From NCBI GenBank assembly GCA_013368315.1, contig JAACJM010000258.1, forward strand, positions 51,105-115,104: DNA of 64,000 nucleotides. The letters are read 5' to 3'. A program made the translations under genes and the position numbers. The stretch is from Tetrapyrgos nigripes. Lineage: Eukaryota; Basidiomycota; Agaricomycetes; Agaricales; Campanellaceae. The notes beneath the pieces were generated by a model, which was not told where the DNA came from, searched no databases, and saw nothing but the letters and a program-made list of their open reading frames with translations. Below are positions 25,862 through 35,786 of this stretch, in pieces (position 1 is the first letter of the stretch; every line of letters begins with the position of its first letter).

Positions 25862-27480
25862 ATGTCGAAACCATCTGACAACAACACCAATGCCATGTTC
25901 AGCCAAACCGGTGGCAGAAATACTGAGCTGCCTCTCCCTGTCGCGACTACGGATTTGAGTGGGAGGGTTGTTATTGTGGTTGGGTGAGGTTTTAGTCAAT
26001 TATTTGATGCTCTTTCCTTTGAACGAGTTTGCCCTTCCATTATTCTGCTTTCTGCGATACCCTATTAATGCTTATTGCAATGTTTCTTCTTCCTCCCCGT
26101 AATTTAGAGCCAATACCGGTCTCGGATTCGAATGTGCAAAGCATTTCTCAAGGATGAACCCTGGAAGGCTTATCATAGCTTGCCGCAGTCAGGTAAAGGG
26201 GATGAGGGCGATTGAAGGTGTGTATCTGCTGTGTTTATTACGTGTTAGTCGCCAGGACTAGCTGACTGACTCTTCCCCGTTCTTCTCATAAGAAATCAAA
26301 CAAGAAACCGGATGTACCACTGACAGCGTCGAGCTGCGGATAATTGATCTGAGCAGTTTCGCTTCTGTCCAAGAATTTGCAACCAAGTTTATTCAAGAAG
26401 TCGGTCAGCTGGATATCTTGGTGACAAATGCTGCGATGTTACCCACGAAATACGAGAGAACAGTTGATGGGTATGAGATGGGGTGAGTGCTGAATACTGA
26501 AAGGAATTTCTTATACACTATGTGTCTCGTCTTATTCTTCCGACTCTCGGGCTGATTTCAAAATGATATATGGCAGACTTCAAGTAAACTACCTCTCCCC
26601 ATCATTATTAACCCTCTTGCTTCTCCCCACGATGATAGAAACCGCAAAGACGTCTCCAAACAGACCTAGGATCGTCTCCGTAACGAGCCATATGCATAGT
26701 CAGACTACTTTGGATGATGAACTTAAGAATGTTGACTCTACAGCGTCGACGATTTTGAAGTACATGTCGAGTGAGGAGTATTGTAATAAGGAAGGGTGCG
26801 TATCACTATTAAGACTTCAAACCTTTTACCTAAACATTTGGAACGAACTCTAGGATCATGGAACGACGATACGGCGATTCTAAACGTGAGTGAGCTTGTT
26901 TGATCTTGTCTTTTCTCTGATTCGGACCCAGTTTACTGAACCTTTATATTTATCCTGACAGTCTTTGGCGTATTTTTCGTCCTCAGCCTCCAATCCAAGA
27001 CATGCCTACATTCATCTTCACCTTCGGATATAATCATCAACGCCGTCGACCCAGGTCGTTGTGTCTCCCAACTCGTCCGAAGTAGTACGCTTCCAGACGA
27101 CACCAAGAAAACTTTGGAAGCTCTGGCTATTTCTGATGGATACACCACCGAGGAAGGGAGTCGGGCGCTGGTTTATGGAGCTGTAGGAGAAGTAGGGAAT
27201 GACTCAGAGGATGGATTGAAGGGAGCTCATTTGAGGAGGGGAAGGAAGACAAAGTTTGGGGATTTTGTGGTTAGTGAAGAGGGAGAGAGGCTGAAGGAGA
27301 AGATTTGGGTGAGTAGCATGACTTGTGCTCCTCTTCTGGGTGATATTCATCGAAAATACTGAACGTTGATCCACGCAGGGCGAAACTTTGGAGACGCTTT
27401 GTGGAATCGATGAGAACATTGAAAGCATCGTCGAAAAGTTCTTGCATTCAAACTCCATTTTACAGGCAAGGCGTACCTAG
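25862..27480 (+). CDS. Short-chain dehydrogenase/reductase (retinol-dehydrogenase/WWOX-like)
   Basis: The first exon encodes MSKPSDNNTNAMFSQTGG and ends LSGRVVIVVG. The next begins ANTGLGFECAKHF, so splicing creates the cofactor motif G-A-N-T-G-L-G. LVTNAAMLPTKYE is the NNAG-type motif, IVSVTSHMH supplies the catalytic Ser, and a small exon IMERRYGDSK provides Y-x-x-x-K. A later exon has INAVDPGRCVSQLVRS, where the family has its conserved PG. About 400 residues in eight or so exons. By family it is an NADP(H)-dependent carbonyl or alcohol oxidoreductase, cytosolic or membrane-associated. It is on the plus strand and is the last of five redox/hydrolase genes between 8.7 and 27.5 kb. Confidence 0.88.
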
Positions 27481-28063
27481 TATAACTACAAAAGGCTCCT
27501 AATGGACATGTACCAAGAACTCACTTCTTTTGGACTTTGAGAAACTTATCATCGCGGGACACTTGCACGTTGTTCGGCATGTAGTGCAAGGCCAGTAAGC
27601 TACAGTATCTGATGCAAACATGGTCAACCAACTTCTCGAGGCTCGAGTCGTTTCAGGTCGTTTCGCATTGTGGCAATCCTTTGGGGATTCGCCATTGCCG
27701 AAGTCTCCCACTAATAGATACAGACGCTCGAAGGGCGTGTCCAGCTCGTTGCCACGCGCCAGCGGTGGCCCACGGTTCCTTCGTCTCTTCAACCATCACT
27801 ACAACCACTATCATCACCACAAACGTTTTGTGAGTCTCAGTTCTGCTTTTCTAGCTCTTGCTGAGTTAGTATCTCTCGGAATTGCCTATTTGTAAGTTGC
27901 TCCAGCACAGTATATTTGGCTCGGCCTTTCCTAGGAGCGGTAAGGCGATACGACTGCACACCGTCACACGGTTTCCTTTTCAACGTCACTTTAGGTTAAG
28001 CATTGCCACAAGCATACATTTAATAGCTGCCTCCGAGTCCAGGAAATCAACTCCGAGTTCACC
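27481..28063. other. Intergenic spacer
   Basis: No supported gene; the promoter of the ankyrin gene is expected near its right end. Confidence 0.4.
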
Positions 28064-28889
28064 ATGGCTACTAACACTAACACTAGTACTCTACAGAAAT
28101 TTGCATCGGCCTGCGCCAACGGCAATTTGAAGGAGGTCCAGTCAATTCTTGCAGGATTCACAGCTACACGCAGCACTCTGCACGATCATCCGCTCCAACA
28201 TGGGCTTATTGTAGCCGCCGAAAATGGACACGACGAGATCGTCAAGTATTTGCTTGGCAATGGATTTCGGTATCTTCTGGTTTGTGCTACACTGTTTCAA
28301 CTGCGGGTCGACTGCTGACTTATTTTCAAACCTTTTGACCAGACTTGATCTTAGCTGCATCGAAATCCCAGTCGGAGGATATATTCCAAGCGATGATAAA
28401 CTCTGGATGGGACATCAATCAGTCTGCCGGTCATACTGGAGATGCTCTAAGGTATCTACTTACTCGACACCCATCACCATCTTTCTATGAACAGTACACT
28501 GAATAAACTCAATATTTCTTCCCAGCCATGCTGTTGGCGCAGACAGGACAAAACTCGTCAAATGGCTGCTTGAGCACGGCGGGAACCCAAACGAGAATTA
28601 TCGATCTGAGCCTTGGACTTGTCTCGACCTCGGGGTCATTCATGCAAGCACCGGGACGGTCGAGCTACTCCTCAAGCACGGTGCCAATATTCAAAACACC
28701 AATTCCCTTCTTTTGGCTTGTTTCTATGGACGCGTTGAGATGATTAATCTCTTGCTTGAGTATGGGGTTGATATTAATGAGATTCCAGATAATGAGTTGA
28801 CTAGTGATAGAGACAGAGCGAGGGGGCTTGGGAATGCTTTGCATCTTGCTGCGAGGGAAGATCGGGAGGAGTGGTGCAAGTTCTTTTGA
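28064..28889 (+). CDS. Ankyrin-repeat protein, apparently cut short by a frameshift
   Basis: The ATG in ACCATGG opens MATNTNTSTLQKFASACANG. Three exons give ankyrin helices: GLIVAAENGHDEIVKYLLGN, then LILAASKSQSEDIFQAMINS, LVKWLLEHGGNPNENY, GTVELLLKHGANIQNTN, LLLACFYGRVEMINLLLEYG and NALHLAARED. The last repeat breaks off as REEWCKFF and a stop at 28887-28889. Shifting by one base at about 28871 would continue the repeat pattern (VVQVLLK), so a one-base loss is likely. Ankyrin repeats bind proteins; no catalytic or membrane part is visible. It lies between the gene-dense block and the transposon-rich region. Confidence 0.72.
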
Positions 28890-29868
28890 AATGAGGAGTA
28901 GATAGAGCTATGGTGGTGTAACGGGCCTGTCCCGTTTAGGTATATCTTATCTTTTCCTACCCTTAAATTTTCTTTATCGATACTTAGATAATCATCTTTT
29001 TCTTGACCTTCGACCATCATCTACATACTTTCGTACCTCACTATTTCTCAGAATAGACAGAGGTCTACTTGTAGCTGCTGGCTAGTCGAGATTGAGGTCA
29101 CGCGCTCCTAGGCGCGTTACAGGTGGATTCGTTCGATAAACACGTTGTTACATTCTTACCCTTTGATGCAAGCGTACCGGAAACTAGGGCTCCAACCCAA
29201 TACAATTAAATACTGTTATAACTGGTTAATAACAGGTTAAAATAATAACAAGTTATACCTGAGCCCAGTAACAGGTATTAACTGTTATAACCTGTTAGTA
29301 ACTGGTAGCTACCTCCCGGCAATTTCCGAAGAATGACATCACATCAAGATGCTGATCCATCGATTGCTGCCATGCCTCTCTGGCTGCTTCAACAGATAAC
29401 CTGGGTATTTGACAAGTATTTGAGATTCTCCACCCAGTTTATGCCACTCGATATTAGCATATTCTGGACCCTCTAGGCTTCTCATGGTAACAACCATATG
29501 TACAAAATTTCAGGCTGCAATCTTTATAACAAAATCATCAATAATCTCTCTGGCATCTTTGAACGAGGCACAGAGAAGTAGGGTACTACTACTAGACGAT
29601 GAAGTTGAGGATCCAATTACTTCGTCTTTGGGTCTGGAGTCAAGGAGATATAAGACACGAATGCAGCGGTGCCCTAATTAGTGTTATAACGTGGTAGATC
29701 ATTAACAAATCGACAATATGGTCTGAAAAAAGATAAAACGTCAAACTGTGCACTCACTATTGCCTGACATGCTTGAGTAGTACCCAAGTTCTTCACAGCG
29801 TTAGAGAACTCCCAATCAATCAAAAGCCAGTGTCTGGCTCTGGGAATGCAGGGATGACGGTGACAATG
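28890..29868. other. Intergenic stretch flanking a transposon block
   Basis: No gene recognised. It contains an AT-rich palindromic cluster (separate entry) and ends at the target duplication of the element that starts at 29869. Confidence 0.5.
29203..29310. repeat. AT-rich cluster of AACAGGTTA / TAACCTGTT words
   Basis: Words such as GTTATAACCTGTTAG, TAACAGGTTA and TAACAGGTATTAAC occur five or more times in both orientations within about 100 bp, so the region can fold back on itself. Confidence 0.6.
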
Positions 29869-29982
29869 TGGGCATCAGAAATCTGCGGGTACGCCATGCG
29901 GGTACATGTGGGTACTCATTACCCTTTGCTTATTATGTAGAATCCTAATTGATTAGAGCAAATTCAGTAAATGTACGGAATC

Positions 29983-30867
29983 CCCGACTCTGGACCGAAG
30001 GGACAGGAGGAGGGACGTGTCCCACCAATCGATCAACAAATTCGGGTTCTGAAATTTTAAACGGCGATTCCCACATGAGGTCATTGTTTTTAGCGTTCCA
30101 TTGCCTTCTACGCTTTACCACCATGACTCTCTCGCAATGCCTCGGTCTTGCTGCCAGCGCGTGCCCATTATTCCTTGCTCAATGTTGTCAGAGCTCTTGC
30201 AACTTTTGTCTGCTATCGACCTATTGCATCTCCACCAGCATGTAGTAGACCATACAGCTCTGAACAAGCAATCTAAAATATTGAGAGCTTGTTTCAAAGC
30301 CGATGTTATTGCCGAAAAGCTACTTTATTCAGAGAATTTCGTCTACAGCTTTCTTGTTTGCTCACAAATATGAAGCAAAGTGTCAAGTAATGGACCGCAC
30401 TTTCAGTGAGGGCTTTTGTCGTCTGTTTGGTGAAAAGGTTTTATATTCAATGGTTCAGTCTGGGTGCTGTCAGAACCGATCAATTCATTCCGACTCCAGA
30501 TGTAACCAACAATCATCACAAATCCTAATTTTTGATCCCATTGATTTGTATCGACCGCAGTTTTTGGAGGAATGAGATTGGTGGCCTGAGTTTGAAGACA
30601 TGGAGAGTAATGGTCCTATCCTGCAGAGTGTTAATTGGTCAATTGCATGGGCTGCTTTATGGTGCATGAGTGGAAATGTTTTTGGAGCTACGCTGCTAGT
30701 AGTGAGTACTAGTACTGTCAGGGTCCAGGGAACTTGCATATACGTCTGACCCAGTTTAACACCGTGACCGAATGACTTGATTTTCGAACCTCAACTTGAT
30801 GAACTGCTGCTGAGTTCAATTGGGCTTACAACGGAGTCGGGGACTGGCACACAAGTTGTGCCGCTAA
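29983..30867. mobile_element. 885-bp insertion inside the left inverted repeat of the Tc1 element
   Basis: The left terminal repeat breaks after GGAATC at 29982 and resumes at 30873, with GAATC on both sides (29978-29982, 30868-30872), while the right terminal repeat is continuous. CCCGACTC at its left end recurs inverted near its right end (about 30834-30841). Inside is a plus-strand relic reading WPEFEDMESNGPILQSVNW and AIDLLHLHQHVVDH in different frames, perhaps a decayed cellular gene fragment. The class is not recognised. Confidence 0.65.
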
Positions 30868-31300
30868 GAATCTGATTTTTTTCTGCGGGCCCAACTCGAT
30901 GGCAGTCGATTGGCAGTCGATTGGTGTCTATTATCGGCGCCTTCTCAGCACAAGCATAGGTTTTCACCTACAAGTTCGTATCAGTCTGTATTGTGAAAAC
31001 GCTGTCAATCGAAATACATGGAACTAACGTCGTGAATGTAGTCTGCAGTCTGTCCAAAGACTATGTGAAAGAACTGAGTGCCCCACCTACAACATCACTG
31101 ACAACAGTGATAAGAAAACTTATTACAATTTCTAGCGTACGATTTACTATGGATCTTGTAGACTACGTATTACTACCTGGTACCCTTCGGATTACTAGTA
31201 CAGAACATGAGAGGAAACTTACAACAATCACAAGGAAATACAATTACACTAGACGTCCATGGATCAAGAAGGAATCATGCAGGGAAGGACGCAAGTCCAA

Positions 31301-32893
31301 CTAAAGAGGATCATCAGAGCACTCATCGTCATTCTCAAGAGTGACAGCCCATCCCAAAGGAACAGGCGCAAATGCAGGCATTCCATCCACTCTAAAGAAC
31401 CATTCAACATCTGCATCAGAGCCGCAGTTTCCATCACCCAGCTTGATTGTCCCATAAAGTCTTTGGGCTCCCGAGCCATCACGCCATCGCTTCTCTAGTG
31501 CCACAGTCTTGACCCTGGGCTCCTTAGCAGGATGGGTGTCAGGTTCCACATTGTCGGGAGTCTTGCGCTTGGTAACCTTAGCTTTGTCACTTGTCATGAA
31601 TGCAGCAGCGGCCTTCTTGAGGCGAATGACTTCACCAGCAGGGATGTTCAGGGAAGCCAAGTCTTTGTTGTTGACAAATTCCAACACGTCTGGGCCATAT
31701 GCATGTGTAGCAAGTTGATATTGAAACGATGGGGCCTGGTTGACTCCAAACTTCTCCTTTGCGTACTGTAGGAAGCGAGGAAGCTTGGTAGGAGTGTTTT
31801 GGTAATCAAATGAAGGGTGGGAGTGAGGCGGAGTTGTAGGAGCAGGGGTCCTGGGATGTGGGACAAAACGATCCAATATATTGAATAGGAAACCCAGCTC
31901 AGACATCGGGGCACAAGAGCCACTGTAAGAACCATTGGTACTGACAGAGGAAGAGCGGTGGTTGCGAAGAAGCGAACTCTGGTGTGTGTGAGGATCAAAG
32001 GTGACAGAATCGGGAGGAGTTTCGAGGGTCGCTTTTTTGTCAACCTAAAGAGATCAAAATGAGCCAATGCATCACTAGTATAAAGGCAAGCTCACCATGG
32101 CCCTAGCCCATTCCGATAGCATGTACGGGGTCAAGCACAGAGACTCTCCTGTAGAAGGGCACTTGTAGGAGGAGTCTCCCTTGCTCAGATCACCATACTG
32201 TCTCTCCAGGAGGCCACGTTTTTCGGCCACGGCAAGCTCCGCTGCAGTGAGCTGTGTCCTTCCCTGTGAATATTGAAGAGTCAGAACCCGTCATCAGAGC
32301 AATGAAAAAAAAAAACTGAAGCTCACAGTGTCATCGTCATCAGATGACTGCGAGTCTGAGTCACCATTGCCTTGCTTCTAGAGGCCAAGAGAATTAGCGA
32401 AAAGGTATTGTATTTGAGTAGTCGTAGTACTTGCCTTCGCTGATTTGATATCCTTCTCATCAACATAAATGGTGATCCCTTTTGAGGGTGGAGTCTCTAA
32501 GATTTTCTTGACTGTGTCCGAGTACTCGTTGAAGTCTTCTACATCAACAGACTTTGCCTTGCTGTCTCAGGTTATCAGTACCAAGTACGAAAACATACTG
32601 AAAACTCACGGGTCAGGAGGTATATGGAACTTCATCTTGAAGGCCGAGTTTTCTGACACATTGAACCCTTTGTCACGGCCAAACTTCTTCAGGATAGCCA
32701 ACATGAGTGAGAAGTAGGCCTCCTTTGACTCCTTGAAAAAATGCTCGATTTCCTTGGTCTTGGTGTCCTTCGACTCCTTCTTCTTCTTGGAAGCTGTGCT
32801 CGAGGTGAGTTTATAGACTGTAAGGGTGATGGTGACTTTCTGATTGAGTTCAGTGATGGAGTCTTCCTCATCGGGAGGAGGAGAGGCACTTCA
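31301..32893 (-). CDS. Second gene of the Tc1 element, SAM-like domain protein
   Basis: Minus-strand exons read in order: DEEDSITELNQKVTITLTVY, then KKKKESKDTKTKEIEHFFKE and FSLMLAILKKFGRD (about 32640-32890). SVDVEDFNEYSDTVKKILET follows (about 32465-32560), then a Ser/Asp-rich link DSDSQSSDDDD and TAAELAVAEKRGLLERQYG with CPSTGESLCLTPYMLSEWA (about 32100-32260). The 3' exon ends at 31301. It includes FLQYAKEKFGVNQAPSFQYQ and DLASLNIPAGEVIRLKKAAA, which resembles a SAM domain, and a basic patch KAKVTKRKTP. The start codon is not resolved; the 5' exon may be missing. Function unknown: possibly an accessory protein for transposition or a captured host gene. Confidence 0.6.
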
Positions 32894-33044
32894 TGGCATG
32901 AGGATGGTAGTGGGGAGAGCTGAGATGGTGGTAATGAAGAAAATTTCTTGTGTCACATCGCGTCACGTCAGTTGCCAGTCGGAGAATGAAAATCAAACAA
33001 GGTTTTGGGGAATGGGGCAATGCTTCAAAAGAGTTCCATAGTTT

Positions 33045-34118
33045 CTACATAGAAAATGTTACATAACCTGCTTTACAAAAGAATCCCCATGCTTTGGAAG
33101 AAGTAATGGTATGACAAGCTTTATCAATGATAGAAAGGCCAAAATCGGTAGTATGATGACGTAGAAATGCTTTGATGGGTGAGAAAGCGAGTTCTATAGG
33201 GTTGAGATCAGGTGAATAAGGAGGAAGGTAGATTAGCTTGCAGTCTATAACAGCATCACATTAGATAATGGCTTCATAAAAAAAAGAACGAACGTATGAC
33301 CTTGCTCTTCAACCAGTTCTCTAACCTCATCAACATGGTGGATAGAGCAGTTGTCCATGACAAGGACACTACGAGGACCAGGGTATGGATTGGTGAGTGG
33401 CATCTAGAGAGTAGTCAGCTACATAGAGTATGATATACAAACTTAGTGTACTCACCACATATTCACGTAAGAACTGCAAAAAGCGCTCTGCAGACACAGG
33501 TCCAGGGATGACATTGTGCGTGATAATTCCGTCAATTGTCAGCAGAGGTAATATAGATACTCTCTCCCCTCTGACAAAGTGCTGTGTGACTATACAACGC
33601 CTGCCCTTCACTGCCCAGCCATATCGACGTTGATGGGTCCTTCGGTTCCATGAAGCCTCATCGGTGAACATTAGCATGTCAGGAAATGGCGCAATTTCGG
33701 CTATAGTATTCCAGTGATGGGAGCGTAGAAGGTCGTTTGCTTCTTCGGCCTTTGTCGATACACATTTGTGAGAGAAGTAGAGTCAACGAATCATTTGAAG
33801 GATGGATGGTTTTGATACATAAAGACCCAGGCACGTGTGCAATTGAGTTTGGATTTTGTCCAAATACATAGTCTTGCGTTGTTGAAGAAGCTTGACAATG
33901 AAGTGAGCATCATCACTATGGATTGTATGGGGACAGCCAGATCGACGAGCATGAGGGTTGAATGGAACTCCATAGAGTTCGTCATACTGAAGGGTGTTAT
34001 AGATGCAAGTCTTCTTCAGCCCAGTGATCTCTTCAATTTCTGGGATAGACCTATTCTGTTGGTGAAAGAGGATGGGTATTTGGCGCTTGAGGTCTGGGTG
34101 CACTGGCCTATAAGGCAT
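33045..34118 (-). pseudogene. Tc1/mariner transposase (DD34E) with one premature stop
   Basis: The start MPYRPVHPDLKRQIPILFHQ leads into a helix-turn-helix (SIPEIEEITGLKKTCIYNTL), then LMFTDEASWNRRTHQRRYGW with the first catalytic Asp. After two short introns come LVMDNCSIHHVDEVRELVEE and YLPPYSPDLNPIELAF. With the intron removed, 34 residues separate the second Asp from the Glu of NPIE, the DD34E spacing of Tc1. It ends GYVTFSM at 33045-33047. An in-frame TGA at 33783-33785, after IR, interrupts the frame; its context CGTTGA fits a CpG to TpG change of CGTCGA. Everything else reads open, so inactivation looks recent. Confidence 0.85.
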
Positions 34119-34409
34119 TGCGAGTGATGGACAGGACAGAACGACGCACACGTCACCAACTTTCCGAAAGCTTCAAGCTGGGCATCGGCAGGGAGACCAT
34201 GCCGATCGACTGCCATCGAGTTGGGCCCGCAGAAAAAAAATCAGATTCCATACATTTACTGAATTTGCTCTAAGCCTTCTAATGACTCTTTTATGTTGTA
34301 GATAGTCTTTTCACAACATGTACAGAGGAGAGTATGTGCAGAGCCTGTTGTGTATCTTAAGAATAGAACGCGCCGTCAGTATTCGCGTAAAATTATTCAC
34401 ACAAGAAGG

Positions 34410-34563
34410 AAGCTGGACTTATACCTGAAAGGCCTGACCCTGTTGAAGAGGAAGTAGTCCAGGAGAGTGCACAACTGCGTAGATCTAAGCGGGCGGCAGA
34501 TCACACAAAAGAGACTGAGGAGACAGAGAATGATAAAAGATCCAAGAAACAAAGAAAAAAATA
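34410..34563 (+). pseudogene. C-terminal remnant of an unknown protein in element copy A
   Basis: An open stretch reads IPERPDPVEEEVVQ, RRSKRAADHTKETEETEN and SKKQRKK before a stop. The same highly charged tail is found in copy B (about 59150-59290) and, more diverged (EKESEETEDG, SKKPQRQRK), in the remnant at 42.1-42.8 kb and in copy C. It seems to be the last exon of a protein once coded by the full-length element, or of a captured gene. No ATG or domain is left. Confidence 0.55.
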
Positions 34564-35786
34564 ATGTAGAAAACTGGCAAAACCACTGAATATATATTTC
34601 TGGGAGGCATACAAAGTAGTTCAGAGTTATAAATAAGTGGGAAGATTGGAATGTAAATACAGAGTCCTTGTTATCATCCCGTCAAAAGTTAGAATCATAT
34701 GTTGAGGCGTTGAGGTTCAACTGAGATTCATGAGAATGATTCTGGAAATTACTGTAGCAGGCGGGTTAGTATGTAATGCAATACAGCCATTAGTTCTTTC
34801 CAACGGACTCTCATACAACATAAAGGTAAGAAACATGGTAGCCGCATGGTACCATGCGGGTACCCTACCAGCATCCACCCAGCATCTAAGTCACTTCTAA
34901 TGGTTTGAAAACAAGGAATGCTGTAGCTTCTGGACTACTAGCCAGTACCTTGACATGCTGAAAGTGTAGAAGTGAATTTCTATCATAAATTTTACTAAAC
35001 CTCAGTAAGTTCACATTGATCTTGGCTTTTCTAGGAATTGGATGTACAAATACCCTTAGTGAACACTTGAAACATTGGCCCAGTGATGAAGTAGAATGAG
35101 TAGGTTGCATTTACAATGAGAATTATGATAAGCTTTATTCATGTGCAGGCTTTATTTCGAGTCTAAGGGTAAATTTGGTACATAATTCATAGAACATTGG
35201 CTTGCAGAGAATGAAAATAGTCTCTACTGCATACAATAGGCTTGTGGCAAAAATATCCAGGCTGTTTTGTAGAGAAATACTTGAGTTACCAATGAGACTC
35301 TACTGTGGATAGGAGTAAGTGGCTGTGCTTATCCACGCACATTTGAGTTTCACTACACTTCGTTGAACTCCATTTACAAGCTCTGTGTATACTTTTACAC
35401 CTCTCTACTATATTACAAATGCCCATATGTATGTCATACATTGTTGAACTCGAATATTTATTGGTACCCGCGCCGTACCCGCAGGCCCGCAGGGGGTACC
35501 CGCAGATTTCCCTATACCGGTGACAATGTCAACGATCAGTGACCGAAAAGACCATACAGAGTATATGCACCCATAAATACTACTTGAATACTACATCCCT
35601 ATAATATATATAATAAAATATAACCACAATGGACATTGGATGATGCAAAGAAATTGACGATCGCTCGTTGCCCATTGATTTCAGTCAAGTAGTTGCTGTA
35701 ACCAGTTTGCTAAGTGCTATGAGCGTCGAGCGAGGTAAAAAGTTGAAGGACGTTGAAGAGTTCCAGAGTCCAACATAACACTGGCA

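Larger units (their letters stand above)
29956..34270 (-). mobile_element. Tc1/mariner-type DNA transposon, two genes
   Basis: The ends are inverted repeats starting GAGCAAATTCAGTAAATGTA at 29956 and on the reverse strand from 34270. Both are flanked by TA (29954-29955 and 34271-34272), where copy B of the host element has a single TA. The inverted repeat continues inward (TCTGATTTTTTT, CTGCGGGCCCAACTCGATGG), but on the left it is interrupted by an 885-bp insertion. It carries a DD34E transposase and a second gene, both on the minus strand. Confidence 0.9.
29869..35519. mobile_element. 9-bp-TSD element copy A (MULE-like?), split by a Tc1/mariner insertion
   Basis: The element is bounded by perfect 9-bp duplications GTGACAATG (29860-29868 and 35520-35528). 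The left end reads TGGGCATCAGAAATCTGCGG; the right end, on the reverse strand, reads CGGTATAGGGAAATCTGCGG, so both ends share AAATCTGCGGGTA. Subterminal arrays of TGCGGGTAC-like words follow inside each end. Without the 4.3-kb Tc1 insertion the element is about 1.3 kb and matches copy B at 58.9 kb almost throughout. It encodes no transposase, only the tail of an unknown protein. A 9-bp duplication fits Mutator-like elements; that assignment is inferred. Confidence 0.8.

Noticed and set aside
30101..30373. Open frame reading ...LLQLLSAIDLLHLHQHVV..., F-box-like
   Set aside because: Only a short, weak resemblance and no continuation in frame; treated as a decayed fragment inside the 885-bp insertion.
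34886..35110. 74-codon minus-strand open frame present also at 59590-59814
   Set aside because: It is kept in both places because the two element copies are nearly identical; the product has no recognisable features and lies in non-coding element DNA.
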